DNA from: JAHHLP01 sp041609895
GTDB lineage: Bacteria; Bacteroidota; Rhodothermia; Rhodothermales; JABDKH01
Direction: 5' to 3'
Assembly: GCA_041609895.1 (NCBI GenBank)
Contig: JBFIPX010000072.1
Coordinates: 1-14,545 of the forward strand
DNA length: 14,545 nt
Part shown: piece after piece, positions 1-7,990 of the stretch
How positions within the stretch are numbered: position 1 is the first letter of the stretch
Layout of the letters: every line of letters begins with the position of its first letter
Made by a program: the position numbers and the translations under genes
The notes under the pieces: generated by a model
The model's database searches: none
Told to the model about the DNA's origin: nothing
Seen by the model: only the letters and a program-made list of their open reading frames with translations

Positions 1-986
1 AGCGACCGAGCCCACCTGAGTTCCATCTGCCCGACGCCACGTGCTGCCTCCGGGGCGATGATGGATGTCGGATAGCGATCCAGTATAATCCGGTATGCTC
101 GCTGAGCGGCCTCAAAAGCGGCGGCGCTCGACGCGCGGGCCGCGAACGAAAACAAGACGCGACCCTCTTCCGACTCGAGTCGATCGATCGCCCGGTTAAC
201 TTCCAGAGCGCGATCGTACATGTTGGACTCCTCGTAGAGCCATGCGAGCAGTTCCCGAAATGTGCGGTTGAGCGGGTTGTCTCGAACTGCGCGTTCCACG
301 ACAGGTATGCTCTCGTCGAGGACGACAGCGGAAAGCCCGGTGCGGGTGAGTCTGCTTCGAACAACTCCTATCTGGCGCTGGTCGGCAGCCAGCAGCGCGA
401 CAAACTCCTTCATAGCCTCGCCATGCTGGCCTGTCAAGCCATACAGATACCCGAGTTCAGCTCGAAAAAGGTTCGGGTCACCCACGGCCTTGCGTCCCGA
501 CTCGAGTGTCGATATCGCTTCGTCGAAAAGGCGCAGTTGTACCAGTACGTTGTAGACCGACCGGTATGAGGCAGGAGAATCGGGCGCGATCGCCAACGCC
601 GTTTCAAAACTCTGCCGCGCTTCTTGCTCCCGTCCACTGAGGTGTAGTAGGCGGCCACGTTCTGCCCATCTCACCACGGGCAGCGGCTCGCGCTTAATCT
701 GGTCATCAACCAGACGGATGGCGTCGTCATATTGTTTGACGAGTTCGTATGCCGAGACGAGCCGGTTGAAGAACACGAAGGTTGTCGGCTCGCGGCTGTA
801 CAGATCCTCGAGGAGGCCGATGGCGCGGTCGTACTGGCCTGCCCGGATGTATGACTCTGCCAGCTGAAAGCGGCCGACGAGCGTGCTATCGACTATCTGT
901 GCCTCAGCCCTGATGCCCGCCAGCGCGGGAAGCGCCAACAGTGCAAGCCCTGGGATGAATGTTCGCATGCGAGGCAACTGGATCAT
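1..986 (-). CDS. Secreted tetratricopeptide-repeat protein, C-terminus beyond the window
   Basis: An open frame on the minus strand has no stop before the left edge, so 328 residues are visible and the C-terminus is missing. From the ATG at 986 the protein opens with a signal peptide: a basic stretch (MIQLPRMR), a hydrophobic core rich in Leu and Ala, and a likely cleavage site at AEA|Q near residue 29. The ATG at 968 (Met7) is an equally good start. After the signal come helical 34-residue-type repeats with TPR spacing, for example AESYIRAGQYDRAIGLLEDL, then YELVKQYDDAI, then GREQEARQSFETALAIAPDS, continuing to the edge (YDRALEVNRAID). TPR proteins are protein-protein interaction scaffolds; the specific partner cannot be read from the sequence. 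It is divergent from dxr, with about 100 bp between them, so the two may share a control region. A periplasmic or outer-membrane-associated location is inferred from the signal peptide. Confidence 0.85.
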   Translation of the reverse strand, partial: MIQLPRMRTFIPGLALLALPALAGIRAEAQIVDSTLVGRFQLAESYIRAGQYDRAIGLLEDLYSREPTTFVFFNRLVSAYELVKQYDDAIRLVDDQIKREPLPVVRWAERGRLLHLSGREQEARQSFETALAIAPDSPASYRSVYNVLVQLRLFDEAISTLESGRKAVGDPNLFRAELGYLYGLTGQHGEAMKEFVALLAADQRQIGVVRSRLTRTGLSAVVLDESIPVVERAVRDNPLNRTFRELLAWLYEESNMYDRALEVNRAIDRLESEEGRVLFSFAARASSAAAFEAAQRAYRIILDRYPTSIIAPEAARGVGQMELRWARS

Positions 987-1090
987 GAGCGGGAACGCCG
1001 AGTCAGGTTTAATATTGTATCGGCTGATCGTAAGTTTCACGCATTATCTTCCGTCCAGGCGCTCGGCAGTAGAAGCGGCGCCACCTCTGA
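987..1090. promoter_or_regulatory. Divergent intergenic region between the TPR gene and dxr
   Basis: This 104-bp gap separates two genes transcribed away from each other, so it must carry their promoters unless a start lies inside a gene. It is visibly AT-richer around 1008-1020. On the minus strand, TACAAT at 1019-1014 resembles a -10 box and lies 28 nt upstream of the TPR start, but no convincing -35 sits at 17 bp. On the plus strand TTATCT at 1044-1049 is a weak -10 candidate for dxr. No Shine-Dalgarno is visible in front of either start. The role of the region follows from gene orientation; the individual boxes are guesses. Confidence 0.35.
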
Positions 1091-2290
1091 ATGGTCACGG
1101 ACATTATCGAATCCTCATTCTCCGGCGCAACGCGCAATCTGTCTATTCTCGGATCGACGGGTTCAATTGGTTGTCAGACCCTCGATATCGTACGCCTGTT
1201 TCCGGCCCGGTTTCGAGTCGTATCGCTAACGGCCCGCAACAATGTAGAACTCCTTGCGCAGCAGGCCCTTGAGTTTCGCCCCGAAAGGGTTGCGGTCTCG
1301 GATGAATCGCGGTACGTGGAGCTGTCGCGGCTCCTTGAGGGGAGTGGCGTCGACGTTCTGGCGGGAGACGATGCGCTGCTGGAAGGTGTCTCGCAGGAGG
1401 ACGTCGACATAGTGATGGCGGCCGTGGTCGGCTTTGCCGGGCTGCCGCCGGTTTTGGAAGCGGTGCGTCTCGGCAAGACAGTAGCCTTGGCAAACAAGGA
1501 GACGCTGGTCGCCGGTGGTGCAGTTGTCTCGGCACTCACAAAGGAGGGCGGCGGAGTGATCATTCCGGTGGATAGTGAGCACTCTGCGATATTCCAGTGT
1601 CTGGTCGGTGAAGACATGGCATCCGTTGAGGAACTTGTTCTCACAGCCTCTGGTGGTCCTCTTCGTGATCGTGACGTGTCGAGTTTTCGAATGGTCACGC
1701 GGGAGGAGGCGCTCGCACACCCAAACTGGTCGATGGGCGCAAAGATCACGATCGATTCGGCGACCATGATGAACAAGGGCCTCGAGGTAATAGAGGCCCG
1801 GTGGCTGTTTGACCTGACGGTCGATCGCATAAGCGTTCTGGTTCATCCGCAGTCGATCGTTCATTCCATGGTGGCTTTTAGGGATGGATCGGTGAAGGCA
1901 CAGCTGGGAATACCCGACATGAAGGTGCCCATCCAGTACGCCTTAACCTATCCGGAAAGGTGGGAGGCGCCGCATGATCGGCCCGACTGGACGGAAATCG
2001 GATCACTAGATTTTTACCCTCCGGACTACGAGCGCTTCCCGTGTCTGCGACTTGCGTACGACGCGCTCGTAACGGGAGGAACCGCACCCGCGACGCTAAA
2101 CGCAGCAAACGAGGCGGCCGTCGACCTCTTCTTAAAGGAAGAGATACTCTTCACCGATATTCCAATACTGATTGAGCGGTGCCTCGAACGATGTTCGCAG
2201 GGAGACGCGATGAATCTCGAATCTCTGATCGAGGTAGACCGTAATGCGCGTAGAGTCGTACAGGAACTCAATCGCTCAGCGGTTCATTGA
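1091..2290 (+). CDS. dxr: 1-deoxy-D-xylulose 5-phosphate reductoisomerase
   Basis: Dxr converts DXP to 2-C-methyl-D-erythritol 4-phosphate using NADPH and a divalent metal, the committed step of the MEP isoprenoid pathway in the cytosol. The 399-residue frame has the family's normal length. It shows the NADPH-binding GSTGSIG at residues 21-27, NKE at 135-137, the metal-binding PVDSEHS segment (Asp161, Glu163), the ASGGP substrate loop, HPNWSMGAKITIDSATMMNK, and NKGLE with the third metal ligand Glu232. HPQSIVHSMV and LNAANEAAV follow in the C-terminal half. These match the E. coli ligands D150, E152 and E231. The ATG at 1091 gives about 17 residues before the first beta strand, slightly longer than usual, and has no Shine-Dalgarno. 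It is the first gene of the envelope cluster, with rseP about 60 bp downstream. No residue expected to be essential is missing. Confidence 0.97.
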   Translation: MVTDIIESSFSGATRNLSILGSTGSIGCQTLDIVRLFPARFRVVSLTARNNVELLAQQALEFRPERVAVSDESRYVELSRLLEGSGVDVLAGDDALLEGVSQEDVDIVMAAVVGFAGLPPVLEAVRLGKTVALANKETLVAGGAVVSALTKEGGGVIIPVDSEHSAIFQCLVGEDMASVEELVLTASGGPLRDRDVSSFRMVTREEALAHPNWSMGAKITIDSATMMNKGLEVIEARWLFDLTVDRISVLVHPQSIVHSMVAFRDGSVKAQLGIPDMKVPIQYALTYPERWEAPHDRPDWTEIGSLDFYPPDYERFPCLRLAYDALVTGGTAPATLNAANEAAVDLFLKEEILFTDIPILIERCLERCSQGDAMNLESLIEVDRNARRVVQELNRSAVH

Positions 2291-2350
2291 ACCGGCGAGC
2301 GCCGCTCCCGAAGGCGTTTGCATCCGAATCACCCTTAGCAGGTAATCGCT

Positions 2351-3757
2351 CTGGAAATCCTCTCGTACATAGGCTGGGTTCTGTTGGCCATTATGATTCT
2401 CGTGTTTGTGCACGAGATGGGCCACTTTCTTTTCGCGAAACTATTTGGGATGAGGGTCGACCGTTTTTCGGTTGGTTTTCCGCCGAATATTCTGCGCAAA
2501 AAGGCGGGCGAGACGGAATATGTGCTCGGGCTTACGCCGCTTGGTGGCTACGTCAAAATCTCCGGCATGGTCGATGAGAGCATGGACACTGATTTTGTCG
2601 CCAGCGAGCCGGAGCCGTGGGAGTTTCGGTCGAAGCCGGTATGGCAGCGAATAATCGTCATCACGGCCGGCGTGATATTTAATGTCCTTCTGGCCGCACT
2701 GATATTCATCACGCTGAAGTACTCGGGCGGAGAGACGTACATCCCTGCGGAGAACGTAGAAGCGGTCTACATCGAGGAGGGCACCTTTCTCCATGATCTC
2801 GGCTTGCGCACCGGCGACCGGATCGTGGCCTTGAACGGCGAGCCGATGGAGCGTGCGGACGACTTTCTTGGCATAGACGCACTGATTGCTGACCGCTTGA
2901 CGATTACGGTCGAACGTGACGGCGAATTGGTTACCGTCGAGGGTCCCGAAGACTTGATGACCCAGTTGAATCGGTCGCAGGGCAACTTTGGCATTTCATA
3001 TAGTCCAAGCATTGTTGGCGGTGTCGCGGAGGACTCCCCGGCAGCCTCTCTCGGGCTCATCACCAACGATCGAATACTTTCAGTCGACTCTCGGCAGGTT
3101 CGTTTCTGGAACGAACTAACGGAACTCATCCGGGAGTCGGAAGGCAAGGAGCTTGTAGTGAGATGGGAACGGCCCGATTCGCTCCACGACAGCGCCGGGA
3201 TCGCGTCGGGCGTGACCTTGGTCGGCAACGATGGAGGCTCCGTCGTGCTCGAGGGCACTGTGGTGGGCAGGCAGGTGTCTTTCGAGGGTGAAGAGTACTT
3301 TGGGCTTGGGATTCGTGGTCCGTCTTCGGAGCAACTGCAGCGAGCGCTCGGCAGCAAAGTAAAGAGCTACTCGTTGTCCGAAGCCGTGACAGCAGGTACG
3401 GCGGAAACTTGGATCACGACGAAGGCCATCGTGACAAGTCTGTCTCGGGTCGTCACTGGCCGCGACAATTTTCGCGAGACCATGGGTGGTCCTGTAGCGA
3501 TCGCACGGGAGACCAAGCGCGCTGCGGAAGGTGGGTACTTCTGGCGCATCGTCGCCCTGCTCTCCATCACCTTGGCAATCGTGAACATACTGCCGATACC
3601 GGCCCTCGATGGTGGACACCTGGTGTTCCTCATCTACGAGGGTGTCACGCGCCGCGAGCCTTCCGTGAGGCTCCGGATGATTACACAGCAGATCGGTATG
3701 ATTGTCCTTCTGGCTTTTATGGCGTTCCTGATTTACAACGACATTTTGCGCCTGTAG
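2351..3757 (+). CDS. rseP: RseP/RIP site-2-type intramembrane zinc metalloprotease
   Basis: This inner-membrane protease cuts transmembrane segments of regulators, classically anti-sigma factors, after a first periplasmic cut. Numbering from the CTG at 2351 gives 468 residues. They show the zinc motif HEMGH at 21-25 inside the first membrane helix, the conserved GFPP and LTPLGGYVKI, a second membrane helix around 101-121, two PDZ domains (roughly 130-200 and 215-300), and the second active-site motif NILPIPALDGGH at 412-423. A final membrane helix ends the protein. The start is uncertain. The first conventional start in this frame is TTG at 2384, which leaves only nine residues before HEMGH and cuts into helix one. 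Coding similarity (LEILSYIGWVLLAIMILVFV) extends back to a CTG at 2351, preceded by AGG at 2340-2342, and an in-frame TAG at 2336 limits anything further. A sequencing error in this stretch is the alternative. Confidence 0.94.
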   Translation: MEILSYIGWVLLAIMILVFVHEMGHFLFAKLFGMRVDRFSVGFPPNILRKKAGETEYVLGLTPLGGYVKISGMVDESMDTDFVASEPEPWEFRSKPVWQRIIVITAGVIFNVLLAALIFITLKYSGGETYIPAENVEAVYIEEGTFLHDLGLRTGDRIVALNGEPMERADDFLGIDALIADRLTITVERDGELVTVEGPEDLMTQLNRSQGNFGISYSPSIVGGVAEDSPAASLGLITNDRILSVDSRQVRFWNELTELIRESEGKELVVRWERPDSLHDSAGIASGVTLVGNDGGSVVLEGTVVGRQVSFEGEEYFGLGIRGPSSEQLQRALGSKVKSYSLSEAVTAGTAETWITTKAIVTSLSRVVTGRDNFRETMGGPVAIARETKRAAEGGYFWRIVALLSITLAIVNILPIPALDGGHLVFLIYEGVTRREPSVRLRMITQQIGMIVLLAFMAFLIYNDILRL

Positions 3758-3874
3758 GGACGGAAGAACTCGTTAAATTGCCGAGTGCGTGCCCGCCCAT
3801 CGCCTCGAGGGGCTACCTTCCGATCGCTCCACGATTTTCAGTAACGCGGCTCCAGACGCCTTTTCCCTCTGACA

Positions 3875-4663
3875 ATGGCTCGGCAATCCTCAAAGAACAA
3901 ACCTGATTCCCGGGACCGAGCTGAACAACTCGCGCTCATCGAGGCTGGTCCCATACCGGCCCACATAGCCGTGATCATGGATGGGAACGGGCGTTGGGCC
4001 GAAGAGCGGGGTAAGCCTCGTGTTTTTGGCCACCGGGCGGGTGTTGAGTCGGTTCGCGACACCGTGCGGGCGTCCGGTCAGCTTGGCGTCAAATACCTGA
4101 CTCTCTATACCTTTAGCACTGAGAATTGGCAGCGTCCACGCGACGAGGTTGACGCGCTCATGCACCTGCTCGTAATGACGACCAGGAAGGAAGTCGCGGA
4201 GCTGAACGAAAACGGGGTCAGCCTCCGGGCGATCGGCGATCTAGACGCGCTTCCGCCGGGAGCTCGTCGGGAACTCAATGATGCCATCGAGATGACCGCT
4301 GACAACAATGGCCTCGTGTTGACGCTGGCAATTTCCTACAGCGGACGATGGGAGATACTCGCAGCCGTCAAAGCCTTGGCAGAAAAGGTGGCGGAGGGGA
4401 AGTTGCGTGCCGGAGACATCGGTGAGGGGGAGTTTTCGAACGCATTGTGTACCGCCAACATGCCGGATCCGGACCTGCTGGTACGTACGGGAGGCGAACT
4501 TCGCATCTCAAATTTTCTCTTATGGCAGTTGGCGTATTCCGAGATGTACGTGACGGAGGTTTTTTGGCCGGATTTTCGCCGCAACAACCTGTATTCGGCG
4601 ATACGAAGTTTCCAGGAACGCGAACGTCGTTTCGGACGCGTCCTTCGTGTAGAGGAAACTTAG
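3875..4663 (+). CDS. uppS: Undecaprenyl diphosphate synthase (cis-prenyltransferase, Z-type)
   Basis: UppS adds isopentenyl units in cis to farnesyl diphosphate, giving the C55 carrier for peptidoglycan and surface polysaccharides. The 262-residue protein carries the diagnostic block HIAVIMDGNGRWA, with catalytic Asp36 and the basic residues that hold the diphosphate. It is followed by GHRAGVESVR and YLTLYTFSTENWQRP. The C-terminal signature runs from DLLVRTGGELRISNFLLWQL through YSEMYVTEVFWPDF and holds the Arg and Glu residues of the IPP site. A hydrophilic leader of about 27 residues precedes the catalytic core, somewhat longer than in E. coli. The ATG at 3875 has no Shine-Dalgarno. It lies between rseP (117-bp gap) and bamA, as is usual in Bacteroidota-type clusters. 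Dxr, two genes upstream, feeds the same pathway. Confidence 0.97.
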   Translation: MARQSSKNKPDSRDRAEQLALIEAGPIPAHIAVIMDGNGRWAEERGKPRVFGHRAGVESVRDTVRASGQLGVKYLTLYTFSTENWQRPRDEVDALMHLLVMTTRKEVAELNENGVSLRAIGDLDALPPGARRELNDAIEMTADNNGLVLTLAISYSGRWEILAAVKALAEKVAEGKLRAGDIGEGEFSNALCTANMPDPDLLVRTGGELRISNFLLWQLAYSEMYVTEVFWPDFRRNNLYSAIRSFQERERRFGRVLRVEET

Positions 4664-4816
4664 TGTCACTGGCAATAAATCGGGGGAAAGGGAGTTACTT
4701 GAAGGTTGTGTGGGAATCGAGATTTGCCCGCACGAAACAGAAACCGCATATCCCGTCCATCCGTTAAGGGTGCCCTGTTTGTCTCCAGTAACCGTTTCCC
4801 AACCGGTCCGTCCGCA

Positions 4817-7306
4817 GTGTTGTTGACCAGATGTGTCGCCGTCGGCCTAGCCGCCTTATTGCTGACCGGTCTCGAGGCCGCCGCACAGAGCCAGAGCGCT
4901 GGGCCTCTCGTCAGTGCAGGCTATGACCCCTTTTCAGAGCCTGCACAACTGAGCGTGCTGGGAATCAGTGTTGAGGGTGCCGAAACCGATTACACCCGTA
5001 GCTTCGTGAGGCAGACAAGTGGCCTATCCGAAGGGCAAGTACTGACGATCCCTGGTGACCCGGCGATCAGTGATGCAATCCGATCGATCTATCGGTTGGG
5101 TATGTTTTCCGACGTGGAAATAATCGAAGATCGCAGAGTGGGCGAGGGAATATTCCTGACCATCCGGGTGCGCGAGGAGCCCAAGCTTCGTGAGTACTCG
5201 TTCGAAGGGATCAAGGGCGGCGATGTCAAAGATCTTCGAAAGAAGATTCCGCTGATCCGTCGGAGTCCGGTGCGACCAGAGGCACTCGAGAACGCGAAGC
5301 TTGTCATCAAGGAGTTCTACGTCGAGAAAGCCCACCCCCTGGCAGAGACTACGGTCGTTACTACTGAGAACGAGGACAACACCGTAGACGTTACGTTCGT
5401 CGTGGACAAGGGGCCGAAGGTGAAGGTCGGAGATATCGTCATTCAGGGTAACGAGAAGCTGGACGACGGCGACGTTCGCGGCCAGATGAAAACGAAGCCG
5501 AAGAGCTGGTGGAGATTCTGGCGCAACGAGAAGTTCGAACAGGACAAGTTCCGGGAGGATCTGCAGCGCATCGTCGACCATTACAACGAGAAGGGATTCT
5601 TTGATGCGCGGGTCGTTGCAGACTCAGTGTACATACGCAATAAGGACAGCAATCCCGAAATCGTCGTCGCTGTGACCGTCGATGAAGGGAATCTATATCA
5701 CGTCCGGGACATCGTGTGGGAGGGGAATACGATCTTCTCGGAAGATCGGCTGGAGGAGGCTCTCGGTCTGGCGGAAGGATCTCGCTTTAACGGCAAGCGG
5801 CTGGAGTCCAACCTGTTCGGCAATAGCCGGAGCACGGATGTGTCCAGCCTCTACATGAACCAGGGTTACATGCGATTTCGGGCAAACCCTTCCATTAGGG
5901 CGATAGGGGACGACTCGCTGGACATCATCATCGATGTTTCAGAGGGAGATGTCTATCACTTTGGCGACATCGGAATCGACGGCAATACGAAGACGAAAGA
6001 GCATGTCGTTCGCAGAGAGCTCCTGACCATTCCTGGCCAGCGGTTCAGCCGGGACGCAATCCAGGAGTCCGTGCGCCGGCTGCTGCAGCTCGGCTATTTC
6101 ACCCAGGAGTCGCTCGCCCCCGGTCCAGGCGTGGATATCAACGATGCGAAAAAAGAGGTCGATCTGAACTACTCGTTGGAAGAGACGGGGAGCGATCAGC
6201 TTGAGCTATCCGGCACGTGGGGGCGGTTCGGTCTGGTCCTTCAGCTGCGTTTTACGTTCAACAACTTCTCAGCGCAGAACATTTTCAACGGAGAGGCGTG
6301 GCGTCCGTTGCCATCAGGAGACGGGCAGAAGCTTTCCGTCGGTGTTCAGACCAACGGCAGTTTCTTTCAACAGTATTCCTTGTCGTTTACGGAGCCGTGG
6401 TTCCGCGGGCGCCCGCGGCAGCTGGGATTCGCCCTATCGTACTCGAAGATTGGACGGAATCCCATCACGGGGTCGAGGTCGGTCGACCAGCGACTCAGGA
6501 CCATGTCTGTCCGGACATTCTACGAGCAGCGGTTGCGGTGGCCGGACGACAAGTTCAGTATCTCGACGACACTTGGGTATCAGTACTTCGACAACGACAA
6601 CTGGATCAGCACGTTGGCTCAGGGAGTCAGCAACGAGATTACGATCCGTCAGGCTCTGATTCGAAACTCAACGAACCACCCGATTTTCCCGACGGCTGGA
6701 TCAAGGATGTTGCTGTCGGGGGAGCTTGCCCCACCGATTGGAGGCCTTATCCAGTATCACAAGTGGAGGTTTCAGACTTCATGGAACGTGCCGCTGTCGG
6801 ATAAGCTTACCCTCGGACTATCGACTGACTATGGCTATATCGGATCGCTTACAGGTGAGGAGGTCGAGTTTGAGCGTTTCGTCGTGGGTGGCTCGCCATT
6901 CGAAACGTCCGGCTTCAGCGGATCCTTTTTCGGCAAGGACGTCATCTACATGCGCGGATATCCGGTCTCGACCATCGGCCCGAGGAGAAACGGTGACCCC
7001 GTTGGCGGGCGCATATTGAACAAGTACACGTCGGAGCTTAGATGGCTGGCCGTACAGACGCCTCAACTTTCTGCGGCGCCCTATCTATTCATGGATGCTG
7101 CCAACACATGGAACGGTTTTGGCACTTACAATCCATCGAACCTGTTCAGGTCGGCCGGTATGGGAGTACGCCTCTTCCTGCCGATTCTAGGCATGGTTGA
7201 ATTGACATACGGGTACAATTTCGACGAGTTCGAGCCGCTCAGATCCGGTCAGGACGGCGTTCGAGGCTGGTCGTTCCAGTTCACGTTGGGACAAGGCTTC
7301 AACTAA
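4817..7306 (+). CDS. bamA: Outer membrane protein assembly factor BamA
   Basis: BamA is the Omp85-family beta barrel that folds and inserts outer-membrane proteins. From the GTG at 4817 (829 residues) the protein starts directly with a signal peptide, basic then hydrophobic (LLTRCVAVGLAALLLTG), with likely cleavage after AAA near residue 23. The frame stays open upstream to a TTG at 4706, but that adds 37 mostly polar, Arg-rich residues before the hydrophobic core, so I prefer 4817. Five POTRA domains can be counted (about 44-120, 122-200, 202-290, 292-376 and 378-455), each starting with an I.GN/EG strand-turn pattern. The 16-strand barrel follows. It contains MRGYP at 712-716, which is the conserved loop-6 RGF/Y motif, and the C-terminus WSFQFTLGQGFN is an amphipathic final strand with the aromatic next to last. 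No other Bam lipoprotein is visible; the chaperone genes follow directly. Confidence 0.96.
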   Translation: MLLTRCVAVGLAALLLTGLEAAAQSQSAGPLVSAGYDPFSEPAQLSVLGISVEGAETDYTRSFVRQTSGLSEGQVLTIPGDPAISDAIRSIYRLGMFSDVEIIEDRRVGEGIFLTIRVREEPKLREYSFEGIKGGDVKDLRKKIPLIRRSPVRPEALENAKLVIKEFYVEKAHPLAETTVVTTENEDNTVDVTFVVDKGPKVKVGDIVIQGNEKLDDGDVRGQMKTKPKSWWRFWRNEKFEQDKFREDLQRIVDHYNEKGFFDARVVADSVYIRNKDSNPEIVVAVTVDEGNLYHVRDIVWEGNTIFSEDRLEEALGLAEGSRFNGKRLESNLFGNSRSTDVSSLYMNQGYMRFRANPSIRAIGDDSLDIIIDVSEGDVYHFGDIGIDGNTKTKEHVVRRELLTIPGQRFSRDAIQESVRRLLQLGYFTQESLAPGPGVDINDAKKEVDLNYSLEETGSDQLELSGTWGRFGLVLQLRFTFNNFSAQNIFNGEAWRPLPSGDGQKLSVGVQTNGSFFQQYSLSFTEPWFRGRPRQLGFALSYSKIGRNPITGSRSVDQRLRTMSVRTFYEQRLRWPDDKFSISTTLGYQYFDNDNWISTLAQGVSNEITIRQALIRNSTNHPIFPTAGSRMLLSGELAPPIGGLIQYHKWRFQTSWNVPLSDKLTLGLSTDYGYIGSLTGEEVEFERFVVGGSPFETSGFSGSFFGKDVIYMRGYPVSTIGPRRNGDPVGGRILNKYTSELRWLAVQTPQLSAAPYLFMDAANTWNGFGTYNPSNLFRSAGMGVRLFLPILGMVELTYGYNFDEFEPLRSGQDGVRGWSFQFTLGQGFN

Positions 7307-7396
7307 CCGGTCGCGGTGTCACGCTCGATTCGAGGACATCGACTCCACGGAATTGGACACTCGGCTGACTAACATGGAAAGAGACTGGAGTCAGGA

Positions 7397-7942
7397 ATGA
7401 AAGCAATCAAGATTCTTTGCCTCGCGGTTTTTTTGGTCGCGGTGGCAGGGCAAGCACAGGCGCAGCAGCGAATCGCGTTTATCGATTCAGAAGAGGTTCT
7501 AAACCGAGTTCCGGAGTATGCGACAGTGCAGCAACAGATAGACCGCATGGCCGCTGAGTGGGAAACGGAAATCGAAACTCGGCAGCGGGAGGTGGAGGAG
7601 ATGTTTCGTGAGTATCAGGCACGAGAGCTTCTCTACACCAGCGAGGAGCGGAAGAACAAGCGTGAAGAAATTGTGCGCGCGGAAGAAGACGTAGAACGGC
7701 TGCGTATGCAATACTTTGGACCTGAGGGTGAGTTGTTCACGGAGCAGGACAAGCTAGTCCGGCCCCTGCAGGAACGTGTTCTCGCTGCCGTCGAGGAGGT
7801 GGCAACGTCGGAAGGTTACGACTACGTCTTCGACAAGGCTGGCGACTTCCTCTTCCTTTTCGCGAGAGAGCAGCATGACCTGAGTGAGAAAGTGCTCGAG
7901 GAGCTCGGTATCGACATCGAGGGAGCGCAGCGCGGCCGGTAG
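7397..7942 (+). CDS. OmpH/Skp-family periplasmic chaperone, copy 1
   Basis: Skp-type chaperones are trimeric, with coiled-coil arms that hold unfolded outer-membrane proteins on their way to the Bam complex. This 181-residue protein has a clear signal peptide (MKAIKILCLAVFLVAVAG, cleavage near AQA|Q at residue 23). Next comes the family's first strand with IAFIDSEEVLNRVPEY, then about 90 residues of charged Glu/Arg-rich helix with heptad spacing, and a closing strand segment (GYDYVFDKAGDFLFLF). It has one of the few good Shine-Dalgarno sequences in the window, GGAG at 7387-7390, six bases before the ATG. It sits 90 bp after bamA and 48 bp before a second, divergent copy. The family assignment is firm; which clients it carries is unknown. 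The gene is often called skp or ompH, but orthology to E. coli skp is not established. Confidence 0.92.
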   Translation: MKAIKILCLAVFLVAVAGQAQAQQRIAFIDSEEVLNRVPEYATVQQQIDRMAAEWETEIETRQREVEEMFREYQARELLYTSEERKNKREEIVRAEEDVERLRMQYFGPEGELFTEQDKLVRPLQERVLAAVEEVATSEGYDYVFDKAGDFLFLFAREQHDLSEKVLEELGIDIEGAQRGR

Positions 7943-7990
7943 GGTGGCGAGGCCAACGCGTAAATTGAACTTCACAAATTGGAAAACGAG

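Noticed and set aside
262..658. Short open frames on both strands in 262-658
   Set aside because: They overlap the TPR gene in other frames, and the TPR frame has a coherent signal peptide and repeats throughout.
1174..1864. Long minus-strand open frames (up to about 218 codons) inside dxr
   Set aside because: They are antisense to a fully conserved dxr, have low-complexity Ser/Thr/Arg-rich translations and no domain; they arise from the GC-rich codon bias.
6201..7066. Several open frames overlapping the BamA barrel in other frames
   Set aside because: The BamA frame is intact with barrel motifs; the alternatives have Arg/Ser-rich random composition.
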